23,387 nucleotides of DNA from Thermodesulfobacteriota bacterium (GTDB lineage Bacteria; Desulfobacterota; DSM-4660; Desulfatiglandales; Desulfatiglandaceae), in assembly GCA_028278625.1 (NCBI GenBank), contig JANQDY010000259.1, forward strand, positions 1 to 23,387. Direction: 5' to 3'. The notes under the pieces were generated by a model. It searched no databases. It saw nothing but the letters and a program-made list of their open reading frames with translations, and had not been told where the DNA came from. Positions 16,200-23,387 of the stretch are shown piece after piece. Made by a program: the position numbers and the translations under genes. Position 1 is the stretch's first letter. Every line of letters starts with the position of its first letter.

Positions 16200-17285
16200 A
16201 TGAATACAGAATCGAAGAAACAAAATAGAGAAAACCGGAAATCCCACATCCGTATTTTGGTGGTGGATGATTCGCTTTCCGTTAGAAAACGAATCATTAA
16301 GATACTTGAGTTCTTTCCGGACGTTACCGTCATAGGGGAGGGGAGAAACGGCAGGGAGGCCATCGAACTGACAAAAAAACTGAGGCCTTCGGTGATCCTG
16401 ATGGATATTGTGATGCCCGTGATGAACGGTTTGGATGCGACGGAGTATATCATGGACCATCACCCCACACCCATTGTCATTCATTCTTCTTCGGAAAACA
16501 GGGGCAATGCCTTTAAAATTCTGGATACCCTGAAGGCAGGGGCTCTGGCCAGCATCGAGAAAACCGATGCTCTAAAAGACCCGGAGAGATGGCAAAAAGA
16601 TCTGATCCGCACGCTTAGGGCCGCGTCCCGGGTTCATGTTTCAAGACGCGGGAGGCCTTCTCCCGCGGGGCGGGAGACTGAAGGGCCGCATATGCCACCG
16701 CGCGGGGGGGCGGGTGATTACAGCCTTGTCGCCATTGGTGCGTCAACCGGAGGCCCCGGTGTTATCGTCAATATCCTCAAGAGCTTCCCTTCACATTTCA
16801 GTTTGCCGATTCTGCTGGTAATTCACATCGGGTCCTCGGGAAACGCAGCCCTTGCGGAGTGGTTGAATGACAATTGCCGGCTTAATGTCTCCTTTGCCGC
16901 CAACCGGAAAAGTCTGGATAGCCTCAAGGGGAATGTCATTGTGGCTCCTCCGGACAGACATATGGTGCTGGAAGACAACAAAATATGCCTTCTTGACGCG
17001 CCCCCCGTGAATTTCTGCAGGCCCTCCGTTGATGTTTTCTTTCAATCCATCGCAAAAGATGCGACCAAAAGGGCCATCGCCGTCCTCCTTACCGGCATGG
17101 GAAAAGATGGTTCCCTTGGTTTGAAGGCGATTAGGGATGGCGGCGGGTATACCATCTGCCAGGATGAGGCCACATCGATTATCTTCGGCATGCCAAGGGC
17201 GGCCATCGATATGGGAGCGGCGGAGGAAGTGCTTCCGGATAATCGCATAGGGGAAAAGATCATGGCGGTTGCCAGGGGCAGGTAA
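16200..17285 (+). CDS. CheB receptor methylesterase (WspF-like)
   Basis: This 361-residue response regulator removes methyl groups from chemoreceptor glutamates. The receiver domain (about 16-140) has Asp23 and Asp24 and phospho-acceptor Asp69 in VILMDIVMPVMNG. A basic linker (about 145-172) leads to the esterase domain, where the catalytic triad is intact: Ser182 in GASTGGP, His209 in LVIHIG and Asp303 in TGMGKDGSLG. It should therefore be active when phosphorylated by the kinase encoded upstream. In the Wsp system, loss of WspF locks the pathway on. The ATG lacks a strong ribosome site but sits 16 bp after the cheA stop, so coupled translation is likely. The following gene starts 2 bp after its stop. 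Confidence 0.95.
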   Translation: MNTESKKQNRENRKSHIRILVVDDSLSVRKRIIKILEFFPDVTVIGEGRNGREAIELTKKLRPSVILMDIVMPVMNGLDATEYIMDHHPTPIVIHSSSENRGNAFKILDTLKAGALASIEKTDALKDPERWQKDLIRTLRAASRVHVSRRGRPSPAGRETEGPHMPPRGGAGDYSLVAIGASTGGPGVIVNILKSFPSHFSLPILLVIHIGSSGNAALAEWLNDNCRLNVSFAANRKSLDSLKGNVIVAPPDRHMVLEDNKICLLDAPPVNFCRPSVDVFFQSIAKDATKRAIAVLLTGMGKDGSLGLKAIRDGGGYTICQDEATSIIFGMPRAAIDMGAAEEVLPDNRIGEKIMAVARGR

Positions 17286-17287
17286 AA

Positions 17288-19192
17288 GTGGAGCAAGAGA
17301 CAATGGAAACACGAAATTCCAAATCGACAGGGCCGGCAAACAGCAAACTGAGGTCAAGGGGAAGCCAACAGCGAGAGCCATCCTTCCCGACCAATGACGC
17401 GGTTTTCGATCCAAAATTCCAATTCCGAATTCTCGTCGTGGATGACAGCCTGACCATCCGCATGCAGATAAAGGATCTGCTTCTGGAGAACGGGTTTGAC
17501 GTTATGCTGGCGGAAGATGGCCCTGGGTGTCTCAGGGTTATGGAGGAGAAAAGACCTGACGTGATTCTCCTGGATATCATCATGCCGGGAATGGACGGCA
17601 TTGAGGTCTGCAGGAGGATTAAGGATGATGAGAGGCTGGGGGATATTCCGATCCTTATCCTGACCAATGTCACCGATGTTGACAACAAGGTGAGAGGGCT
17701 CAATGCGGGGGCCGATGACTATATCACAAAGCCTTTCAGCGTGGAGGAACTCGTCGCACGGGTTGATTCGGTGATCCGGACCAAGGCAATTCTGGAGCAA
17801 TTAAAGGAAGAGGTCAGATTTCGCAGCGATGCTGAGAACCGCCTGCGAAGGGCAAACCGAAAACTTGAGGAATCAACCGGGGAACTCAAGAAACGCATGG
17901 AAGAATTGGAGCAATCCAAAAAGATCATTGAGGAGAAGAGCAACCTGCTGCAAATGCTCTCCACTCGCGATACGCTGACGGGCCTCCATAACCGTCTCCA
18001 TATGGAAGTTGTTGTGGGGCGTGAGTTTAAACGGGCCCAAAGATACGGTACGAATCTCTCTTTTCTAATGCTTGATCTGGATTTTTTTAAGAATATCAAT
18101 GATTTTTATGGACACGCTTTCGGGGATTTTGTGTTGAGGGAGTTCGCTTCGGATCTTAAGAAACATGCCAGGGATTCCGACGGGCTCTTCCGCTATGGCG
18201 GAGAGGAGTTCCTGGCGGTCCTCTCCAACACGGACATGGATGGGGCCTTCAGGGCGGCCGAATTAATCAGGAAGCGCTGTGAGACCAGAACCTTCGATTT
18301 TAGAGACCACTCAATAAACGTTAGCGTCAGCATCGGCGTTTCCTCGGTTCGCGACCACCGGCCCGCATCCGTTGAGGAGGTCTTGAGTTTTGCGGACAAG
18401 GCCCTCTACCAGGCCAAAGCCGAGGGGAGAAACCGGGTTTGTGCCTATCATGCCGATGCATCAATGATCCCGGAACAGCATAACCCGAATGGTGTCTCCC
18501 TAAATGATCTAAAAACCCACCTTTCGGCCATATTGGAAAAAACGAAGAATTCCTCCATATCCTCATTGGAACTTCTGGTTCGCCGGCTGGGCGATGCCCG
18601 TTTTCCAAACCATCAGAAAGAGGTCGCCCAATACATGGAGCTTATGGGAAACAAGTTGAATCTTCCTCCAAATATCGTGGAGACCTTCAAACGGGCGGCA
18701 TCTCTTCACGATTGCTTTTGCAATGCCCTGTTAGGCAAATCACTGATAATGAAAAAGGGACCATTGGATGAAGAGGAACGGCAAAGAGTTAAGGATCATC
18801 CCTATATGCTGGCCGATCTGACCCAGGTATTCGACTTTTTTGCAAAGGAAAAGTCTGTTCTTTTATATCATCACGAAAACTACGATGGCTCTGGCTACCC
18901 TGATGGCTTGTCCGGAGATCAGATCCCCGTGGGCGCCCGTTTGTACGCCATCATAGATGCCTTGGTGTCCATGTCCTCGGAACGGTCCTACCGGGAGAAG
19001 CTGTCACCTGAGCAGATGTTGGATCAACTTGCCCGAAATGCCGGAAAGCAATTTGATCCCCTGTTGGTGAATCTATTCATGGATGTCATAGAGGAACACC
19101 GGTTGTTCAATGTGGGTGAGGAAGCGCTTAGAAAGGCGAAGGATAAGATCAACATGGCCGGCGCTTTTAGAGCCGGGGCCATTGGCCTTTGA
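17288..19192 (+). CDS. Receiver-GGDEF-HD-GYP c-di-GMP regulator (WspR-like with extra domain)
   Basis: This 634-residue output protein has three domains. The receiver (about 47-165) has Asp52/53, phospho-acceptor Asp96 and Lys148. A coiled coil (about 168-222) leads to the GGDEF domain (223-385) with an intact GGEEF active site (304-308), and an inhibitory RDSD site five residues before it. It should be an active diguanylate cyclase, switched on by phosphorylation as in WspR. The HD-GYP domain (about 430-605) keeps His442, HD (474-475), His504, HH (528-529), GSGYP and Asp557. However, the residues after HD are CFC instead of IGK, so the conserved lysine is lost and the phosphodiesterase may be weak or dead. 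WspR itself lacks this third domain. The start is GTG with AGGGG nine bases upstream; the ATG at 17303, with GGAG upstream, is an alternative. Confidence 0.92.
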   Translation: MEQETMETRNSKSTGPANSKLRSRGSQQREPSFPTNDAVFDPKFQFRILVVDDSLTIRMQIKDLLLENGFDVMLAEDGPGCLRVMEEKRPDVILLDIIMPGMDGIEVCRRIKDDERLGDIPILILTNVTDVDNKVRGLNAGADDYITKPFSVEELVARVDSVIRTKAILEQLKEEVRFRSDAENRLRRANRKLEESTGELKKRMEELEQSKKIIEEKSNLLQMLSTRDTLTGLHNRLHMEVVVGREFKRAQRYGTNLSFLMLDLDFFKNINDFYGHAFGDFVLREFASDLKKHARDSDGLFRYGGEEFLAVLSNTDMDGAFRAAELIRKRCETRTFDFRDHSINVSVSIGVSSVRDHRPASVEEVLSFADKALYQAKAEGRNRVCAYHADASMIPEQHNPNGVSLNDLKTHLSAILEKTKNSSISSLELLVRRLGDARFPNHQKEVAQYMELMGNKLNLPPNIVETFKRAASLHDCFCNALLGKSLIMKKGPLDEEERQRVKDHPYMLADLTQVFDFFAKEKSVLLYHHENYDGSGYPDGLSGDQIPVGARLYAIIDALVSMSSERSYREKLSPEQMLDQLARNAGKQFDPLLVNLFMDVIEEHRLFNVGEEALRKAKDKINMAGAFRAGAIGL

Positions 19193-19261
19193 AACCCTTG
19201 TTTTGAAAAACGCAGTTTATTACCGCTGAAAATATCATAGCGGAAGACAACGAAGGTTTAT

Positions 19262-20149
19262 ATGGAATCGCGTAGGATTTCCATCCTGGCTGCCAAAATA
19301 GACTCATTTCCCGTCCTGCCCACCGTCGTCATGAAGGTCATGCAGGTGACGGCAGATCATGATTCCACGGTGGATGACCTTATGAGGGTGGTTACCCTGG
19401 ATCAATCGCTTGTGCTTTTGATTCTAAAAACGGCCAACTCGGCCTTTTTTGGGCTTCCAAGAAAAGTGGATTCCCTCCAGCAGGCCCTGTCGATCCTGGG
19501 ATTTGCCGAAATACGAAACATCGCACTGGCAAAGGGCCTTTTCAGCAGCTTCAAGGATCTCAAAAGGGGAGACCGGTTCGACATCAACAGTTTTTGGGAG
19601 CATTCCTATATCTGCGGCATTTCAGCAAGGATTATGGCCGTTCGGTTCGGGAGTCCGGGCGATGATTTTTTTGTTTCGGGCCTGATCCACGATATCGGAA
19701 AACTGGCCATGTTCATGTGGTTTCCAAAGGAGTTTTTAAAGATCATCGAAAAGGCGGGGGATTCCAGCAGGGGTGCCTGTCAGGCGGAGAAAGAGGTCTT
19801 GGGATTCTCCCATGACGAGGTCGGAATGGCGCTTCTGGACAGGTGGCTGTTTCCAAAGAACCTTATTTCCGCCGTGGGATTTCACCACCGCCCCTTTGAT
19901 GTCCCACAGGATCGGCTGTTTCCCCTGGTGGTTCATATGGCTGATCTGTTGGCCCACTTGAGCTTGTGTATCGATAGCGACAACGACAATCGAAGCAATC
20001 TACAAAAGGCCCTTTTTTCGCCGAAAATTGAACAAAGTTGTGAATCCCTCGGGTTGGAGTGGAATGATGCTTTCCTGGCAAGTTGCCTAACGGAGCTGAC
20101 CAGGCAGAAGGAAGGAATGGCGGATTATCTGAGCCTATTGCTTTCGTGA
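19262..20149 (+). CDS. HDOD-domain protein
   Basis: This 295-residue protein is an HDOD-domain signalling protein over most of its length (about 12-215). It contains KTANSAFFG (56-64), QALSILGFAEIRNIAL and an intact HDIGK (143-147), with a further HH pair at 208-209. HDOD proteins are related to HD hydrolases and often act in motility or second-messenger pathways, usually without proven enzyme activity. Here the HDIGK is retained, unlike in the HD-GYP protein encoded just upstream. It begins 69 bp after that gene on the same strand and is probably the last gene of the chemosensory operon. GAAGG lies before the ATG. No terminator is evident after it. Confidence 0.9.
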   Translation: MESRRISILAAKIDSFPVLPTVVMKVMQVTADHDSTVDDLMRVVTLDQSLVLLILKTANSAFFGLPRKVDSLQQALSILGFAEIRNIALAKGLFSSFKDLKRGDRFDINSFWEHSYICGISARIMAVRFGSPGDDFFVSGLIHDIGKLAMFMWFPKEFLKIIEKAGDSSRGACQAEKEVLGFSHDEVGMALLDRWLFPKNLISAVGFHHRPFDVPQDRLFPLVVHMADLLAHLSLCIDSDNDNRSNLQKALFSPKIEQSCESLGLEWNDAFLASCLTELTRQKEGMADYLSLLLS

Positions 20150-20285
20150 CTTCTTCTCCCATTTCTCATCCTTTCATTGGAGCAAAGCCCCATTTCTTTA
20201 CTTATCCATTCCCCTTATGCTATAGCGTTATGCCATAATCCAAAATTGGAAATCATTTGAAAAATGTTCATTCTGGGAGTCAAGA

Positions 20286-21485
20286 ATGATGAAAAGCAAA
20301 CGGTCGGTGTTTTTTTTCGTTTTCATTTTGACGGCGTGGTTTCTTGCAGGCTGCGCAACGGTTCCAACCCGCAACCCACTGCCAGAAAAGTTCGGCGATG
20401 AAGCACAGATTCCCGATATTCCCAGGGCCAAATTCTGGGGGGACAGATCTCCTTCTTTCTTTAAGGCCGTGGCCGGCCAGCCACGGGAAAAACTAAAGCA
20501 ACAGTTCCCAGGTGTTTTCGGAAATGAGCATACGTACCTGGCGCTTTCAGGCGGCGGTGCGGACGGTGCCTTCGGCGCCGGCCTTCTGGCGGGCTGGTCC
20601 GCTGCCGGAACCCGGCCCGAGTTCACTATCGTTACGGGCATCAGTACCGGGGCCATCATTTCCCCCTTTGCTTTTTTGGGGTCGGCCTATGACGGCAAGT
20701 TGAAGGAGATGTACACCAAGTATTCCACAAAAGACCTGGTGACCAAACGATATCTTTTAAGCGCGCTTCTGGGTTCTTCCGTTGTGGATACGGCTCCCAT
20801 GAAAAAGATGCTGGTAAAATATATTAACCAGGAGGTCATGGAAGCCATCGCCGCGGAATACAAAAAGGGGCGCAGGCTCTATGTGGCAACCACCAATATT
20901 GACGCCAAACGGCCGGTCATTTGGAATATCGGTCTCATTGCCACAAGCGGCCAGCCAGGTGCTATTCAGTTGATCCGAAAAATCATATTGGCATCAGCGG
21001 CAATACCGGCGATCTTTCCCCCGGTGGTTTTCGAGGTTACGGCCGGCGGCAACCGTTACGATGAAATGCACGTGGATGGAGGGGCCGCTTCCCAGGTGTT
21101 TCTCTACCCGGCCGATCTTGATTGGAAGTACTTGCTTGAGAAATTCGAGGTTAAGGAGACACCAAAAGCTTATGTGGTGCGCAATTCACCGCTCAATCCC
21201 GATTGGGAAACGGTACATCCCAAAATTCTCTCCATTGCGGACGAGTCCATCAGCTCCCTCATTCGCACCCAGGGCATCGGTGACATATACCGCATCTATC
21301 TCGACTGTCAGAGGGACGGCATCGACTTCAACCTGGCATATATCCCCGATGATTTTGATCTGAAACCAAAGGAAGACTTCGATCCCGTTTACATGGGCAG
21401 GCTTTTCGAACTGGGATATGAAATGGCTAAGAATGGTTATCCCTGGGTAAAGGCCCCTCCCGGATTTGAACATTATTCAAAATGA
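20286..21485 (+). CDS. Patatin-like phospholipase lipoprotein
   Basis: This 399-residue protein starts with a lipoprotein signal (basic MMKSKR, hydrophobic core, lipobox LAGC with Cys23), so it should be an envelope lipoprotein. The patatin domain (about 83-300) has the oxyanion loop GGGADGAFG (89-97), nucleophile Ser120 in GISTG and catalytic Asp264 in VDGGA. This is the Ser-Asp dyad of patatin-family acyl hydrolases, which cleave phospholipids or related lipids. The actual substrate is unknown. GGGAG lies six bases before the first ATG. It is 136 bp from the HDOD gene, so it may have its own promoter, but no good match to a known promoter class is seen. Confidence 0.9.
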   Translation: MMKSKRSVFFFVFILTAWFLAGCATVPTRNPLPEKFGDEAQIPDIPRAKFWGDRSPSFFKAVAGQPREKLKQQFPGVFGNEHTYLALSGGGADGAFGAGLLAGWSAAGTRPEFTIVTGISTGAIISPFAFLGSAYDGKLKEMYTKYSTKDLVTKRYLLSALLGSSVVDTAPMKKMLVKYINQEVMEAIAAEYKKGRRLYVATTNIDAKRPVIWNIGLIATSGQPGAIQLIRKIILASAAIPAIFPPVVFEVTAGGNRYDEMHVDGGAASQVFLYPADLDWKYLLEKFEVKETPKAYVVRNSPLNPDWETVHPKILSIADESISSLIRTQGIGDIYRIYLDCQRDGIDFNLAYIPDDFDLKPKEDFDPVYMGRLFELGYEMAKNGYPWVKAPPGFEHYSK

Positions 21486-21532
21486 GTGAGGGGCGATGCA
21501 CCAGAAGACATTCAACGTCTATGTGATAGACG

Positions 21533-22000
21533 ATGATCCGTTATGGGCCGGCCCATGTAAAACAGGTTTGTGCCTATCTGCAATTGCTGGGACTTCCCAT
21601 CCCCTCCAACCTAGCGAAGGATCTCATTATTCCCGTCTATTTTTCCATCAAAAGAAAGGAATGGGATGGGATCGCCATATCAACCCGCTCTACAGCCGAT
21701 CTGATCGAGATCCTTCAAGCAGCCATTGATATACCGAAAGAGCACAGCGCCGCCGGGCTGACCTACCCCAGCGTACCCGCCGGCCTGGCGGGAAAAGACC
21801 TTCACATCCATACATCAAAAGAAAAACCTGAAAGGGCGGCCGTTTCCGTAACATATCGTGATTACTGGTACTACATCGATCAGACCGATATGCACACGAA
21901 GCTGTTCTACCACATGGCTCGGAGACTGTGGTCCGTCAGCATTGCGGAGGCCGCGGATCAGCGGGCCGCGCCCATATTGACCATTCCCGTGAGCAGATAG
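21533..22000 (+). CDS. Conserved-looking hypothetical protein, 5' end uncertain
   Basis: This 155-residue frame reads as a folded soluble protein. Notable segments are VKQVCAYLQLLGLPIP near the N-terminus, EWDGIAISTRSTADLIEILQAAIDIP (in parts) and, near the C-terminus, YRDYWYYIDQTDMHTK followed by LTIPVSR at the very end. I recall similar uncharacterised proteins in deltaproteobacteria and other groups with the same Y-R-x-x-W-x-Y-I-D and LT-x-PV elements, but I know no function. The ATG at 21533 has no ribosome site. A good one lies before an ATG at 21496 in another frame, and an in-frame stop is just upstream at 21527. The gene may therefore be frameshifted or shortened at its start. Confidence 0.6.
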   Translation: MIRYGPAHVKQVCAYLQLLGLPIPSNLAKDLIIPVYFSIKRKEWDGIAISTRSTADLIEILQAAIDIPKEHSAAGLTYPSVPAGLAGKDLHIHTSKEKPERAAVSVTYRDYWYYIDQTDMHTKLFYHMARRLWSVSIAEAADQRAAPILTIPVSR

Positions 22001-22029
22001 ATGTCGGGAGGATCCGGCGCTTCCCTTTT

Positions 22030-22677
22030 CTACAGGTCAGGATAAATCACATCCTTACAATCCGGGCATAATGTGTGGGTAAAATCCGAGTCTGTATGCT
22101 CCCTGACATATACGTCCAGCGGCCACCATTTTCCATCATCATCACGTATCCTTTTACACCCACTGCAAATGGGCAGCAACTCCCTGAGTACCTTTACCTC
22201 TTTCAGTAACTTTTCTTTTTCGGCCAAAGCTTCAGCCAGCTTCTCGTTCAGGACTATCTGTTCCAGCTCAGCTTTTTTTTTGGCTGTTATGTCCCTCGTG
22301 ATGCCAACTATTTTAAGTGGATTGCCGGATTCTTCTATGAATTTGGCCTTTATTTCGACCCAATATGTATTACCGTTCTTATGTAGTAATTCAAGTTCTA
22401 ATGACCTCATCTCCCGCTTTCCGCTCTTATAGCGCTCCATCTCTCTTGATAACACTTCCGTAACCTGTTCCAAGGATTGGAGAGTAAGGCGATCAGCAAT
22501 CTTTGTATTGATGAGCTCATCTGAAGTGTACCCGCTAATCTCGTAGATAGATGATGTTATATATTCGTATCTTAGGGTTCTGGCATCCATCACCCATATG
22601 GCGTCCACTAGATTGCTCGTTAGAATGTAATTCTTCTCTTCAAGCTCTTTTATCTTTTCTCTGACCGATTTGGGCAT
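22030..22677 (-). CDS. PAS-domain protein with C-terminal four-cysteine motif
   Basis: This 215-residue cytoplasmic protein has an N-terminal coiled coil, then a PAS/PAC sensor domain (about 20-135, with YEYITSSIYEISGYTSDELI in parts and VGITRDITAKKKAE at its end). A second coiled coil (about 133-168) leads to a short terminal module, LLPICSGCKRIRDDDGKWW, then CPDC. Its cysteines Cys171, Cys174, Cys204 and Cys207 could hold zinc. This C-terminal module is common at the ends of bacterial PAS and receiver proteins and its role is unknown. There is no kinase, cyclase or other output domain. The start at 22677 is chosen because GGAGG lies eight bases upstream; the ATG fifteen bases earlier has no usable spacing. 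Confidence 0.85.
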   Translation of the reverse strand: MPKSVREKIKELEEKNYILTSNLVDAIWVMDARTLRYEYITSSIYEISGYTSDELINTKIADRLTLQSLEQVTEVLSREMERYKSGKREMRSLELELLHKNGNTYWVEIKAKFIEESGNPLKIVGITRDITAKKKAELEQIVLNEKLAEALAEKEKLLKEVKVLRELLPICSGCKRIRDDDGKWWPLDVYVREHTDSDFTHTLCPDCKDVIYPDL

Positions 22678-22692
22678 TTTCAATACCTCCAT

Positions 22693-23387
22693 CCTCGTAA
22701 AGGTAGTGCTTGATGGAACCTACGCGTGTATCATTCTTCCGTTGCTCGCCGTTGGCCTTCTGCATTTGCGGACAAGATAGAAGTTGGCTTTATTCTGGTT
22801 TCTTCCGAATTCACAGGGAGTCTACCTCTACAGTTGGCTCAATTTCATTTCCCCATAATATTGGTTGGTTATGACTGCTGGTTGAAGCAAGTCAAAAGTG
22901 AAATCTTTGAAACCTCACAAAAGCCTTTGTTTTTAGGGTCGTGCCTTTGTCCAGTTCACCCTATAAGGTAATCCTGCCGTCACGGCTGCCCGTGGTGCCC
23001 CCTGGAAAAGCGCAATATTGAGCCCTGGCCCATTAATTCTCTACCAGCTCTTTAAAAATAACAGAAACCACCGTTTCGCACAATCCCAGAACCCGGTTCT
23101 TCTAAAGGAGATTTGTTTCTCCTCTTGAGTTGAAACAACAAAACGACTGAATGCAGGTATGCTGTCGGGAAACCTGGGTTGTCACGGTTTTCATCGCCTA
23201 CGGTTCAGCCGGCCGTGAACAAGTGCGGAAGGACTCTGTGATGGTGGATGTCACCTGCCGGGCTTAGATGCTAGAACACCTGTATGTAAACTGGAATTCC
23301 GATATAAGGATCAAAAAAAATTGGAAATTTTTCAAAAAAGCCGCCAATTTTGATTTTTCATAAACTTTTCAGCATGTTGCCTGGGGC
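22693..23387. other. Gene-free stretch with small inverted repeats
   Basis: No convincing coding region is present in these 695 bases. Several inverted repeats can be seen: AGGAGA/TCTCCT (23106-23123), CACGG/CCGTG (23183-23217) enclosing GTTCA/TGAAC (23203-23220), GGTG/CACC (23243-23255), and the AT-rich AAAATTGG/CCAATTTT (23317-23351). The density between 23100 and 23260 is compatible with a structured RNA or the edge of a mobile element, but I recognise no known RNA family and no transposase. The window ends before any further gene. Confidence 0.4.

Noticed and set aside
19223..19243. CCGCT/AGCGG inverted repeat before the HDOD gene
   Set aside because: Five base pairs around an 11-base loop is expected by chance at this scale, and no T-run follows.
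21496..21729. Frame starting like a response regulator (NVYVIDDDP)
   Set aside because: Only about ten residues resemble a receiver start. The rest has no receiver motifs and overlaps the protein-like frame from 21533. The resemblance is probably chance or a fused fragment.
22006..22030. GGGAG...CTTCCC followed by TTTTC after the hypothetical gene
   Set aside because: The stem is 4-5 bp with a bulge, so it is weak. It could act as a terminator for the plus-strand gene but is not convincing.
22726..22971. 81-codon open frame in the right-hand gene-free stretch
   Set aside because: It has no ribosome site, no recognisable domain and an unusual composition. It looks like a chance open frame.

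Overview
The window looks like chromosomal DNA of a Gram-negative bacterium, most likely a Desulfobacterota (deltaproteobacterial) species. That placement is an inference from protein style, lipoproteins with lipoboxes, a sigma-54-type promoter and an alternative-function chemosensory operon. No ribosomal marker is present, so it is only moderately secure. Base composition is near 50% GC and genes are densely packed.

Left part (1-8936). The window opens inside serC (phosphoserine aminotransferase), followed closely by asnS (asparaginyl-tRNA synthetase). A convergent recD2 helicase gene overlaps the asnS 3' end by 9 bp. Next comes a Phd-type antitoxin gene whose PIN toxin partner is cut off after about 50 codons and runs into an M24 metallopeptidase gene. 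A convergent MFS transporter gene follows. Two minus-strand genes come next: a small lipoprotein with a GPW-repeat tail, ending in a clear hairpin terminator, and an unrecognised Trp/Asp-repeat protein with a possible DNA-binding C-terminus.

Centre (8937-20149), the main interest. A plus-strand operon of eight genes encodes cheW, cheR-TPR, cheW, an MCP, a cheA-receiver hybrid, cheB, a receiver-GGDEF-HD-GYP protein and an HDOD protein. The first seven match the component set of the Wsp surface-sensing / c-di-GMP pathway of Pseudomonas (WspB, C, D, A, E, F, R). Three things differ: the MCP gene lies inside the operon, the MCP sensor looks like a duplicated helical module, and the WspR-like output carries an extra HD-GYP domain that has lost the Gly-Lys of its HD-x-GK motif. 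The leader before the operon holds a near-consensus sigma-54 promoter, an inverted pair of 10-bp elements at typical enhancer distance upstream, and a 16-bp-stem hairpin over the predicted transcription start. In the expected circuit, the receptor activates CheA, which phosphorylates the receiver of the diguanylate cyclase, while CheR and CheB set receptor methylation. This is inferred from family knowledge.

Right part (20150-23387). A patatin-like phospholipase lipoprotein gene is followed by a conserved-looking hypothetical gene with a doubtful 5' end, then by a minus-strand PAS protein with a C-terminal four-cysteine motif. The last 700 bases show no convincing gene but contain several small inverted repeats.
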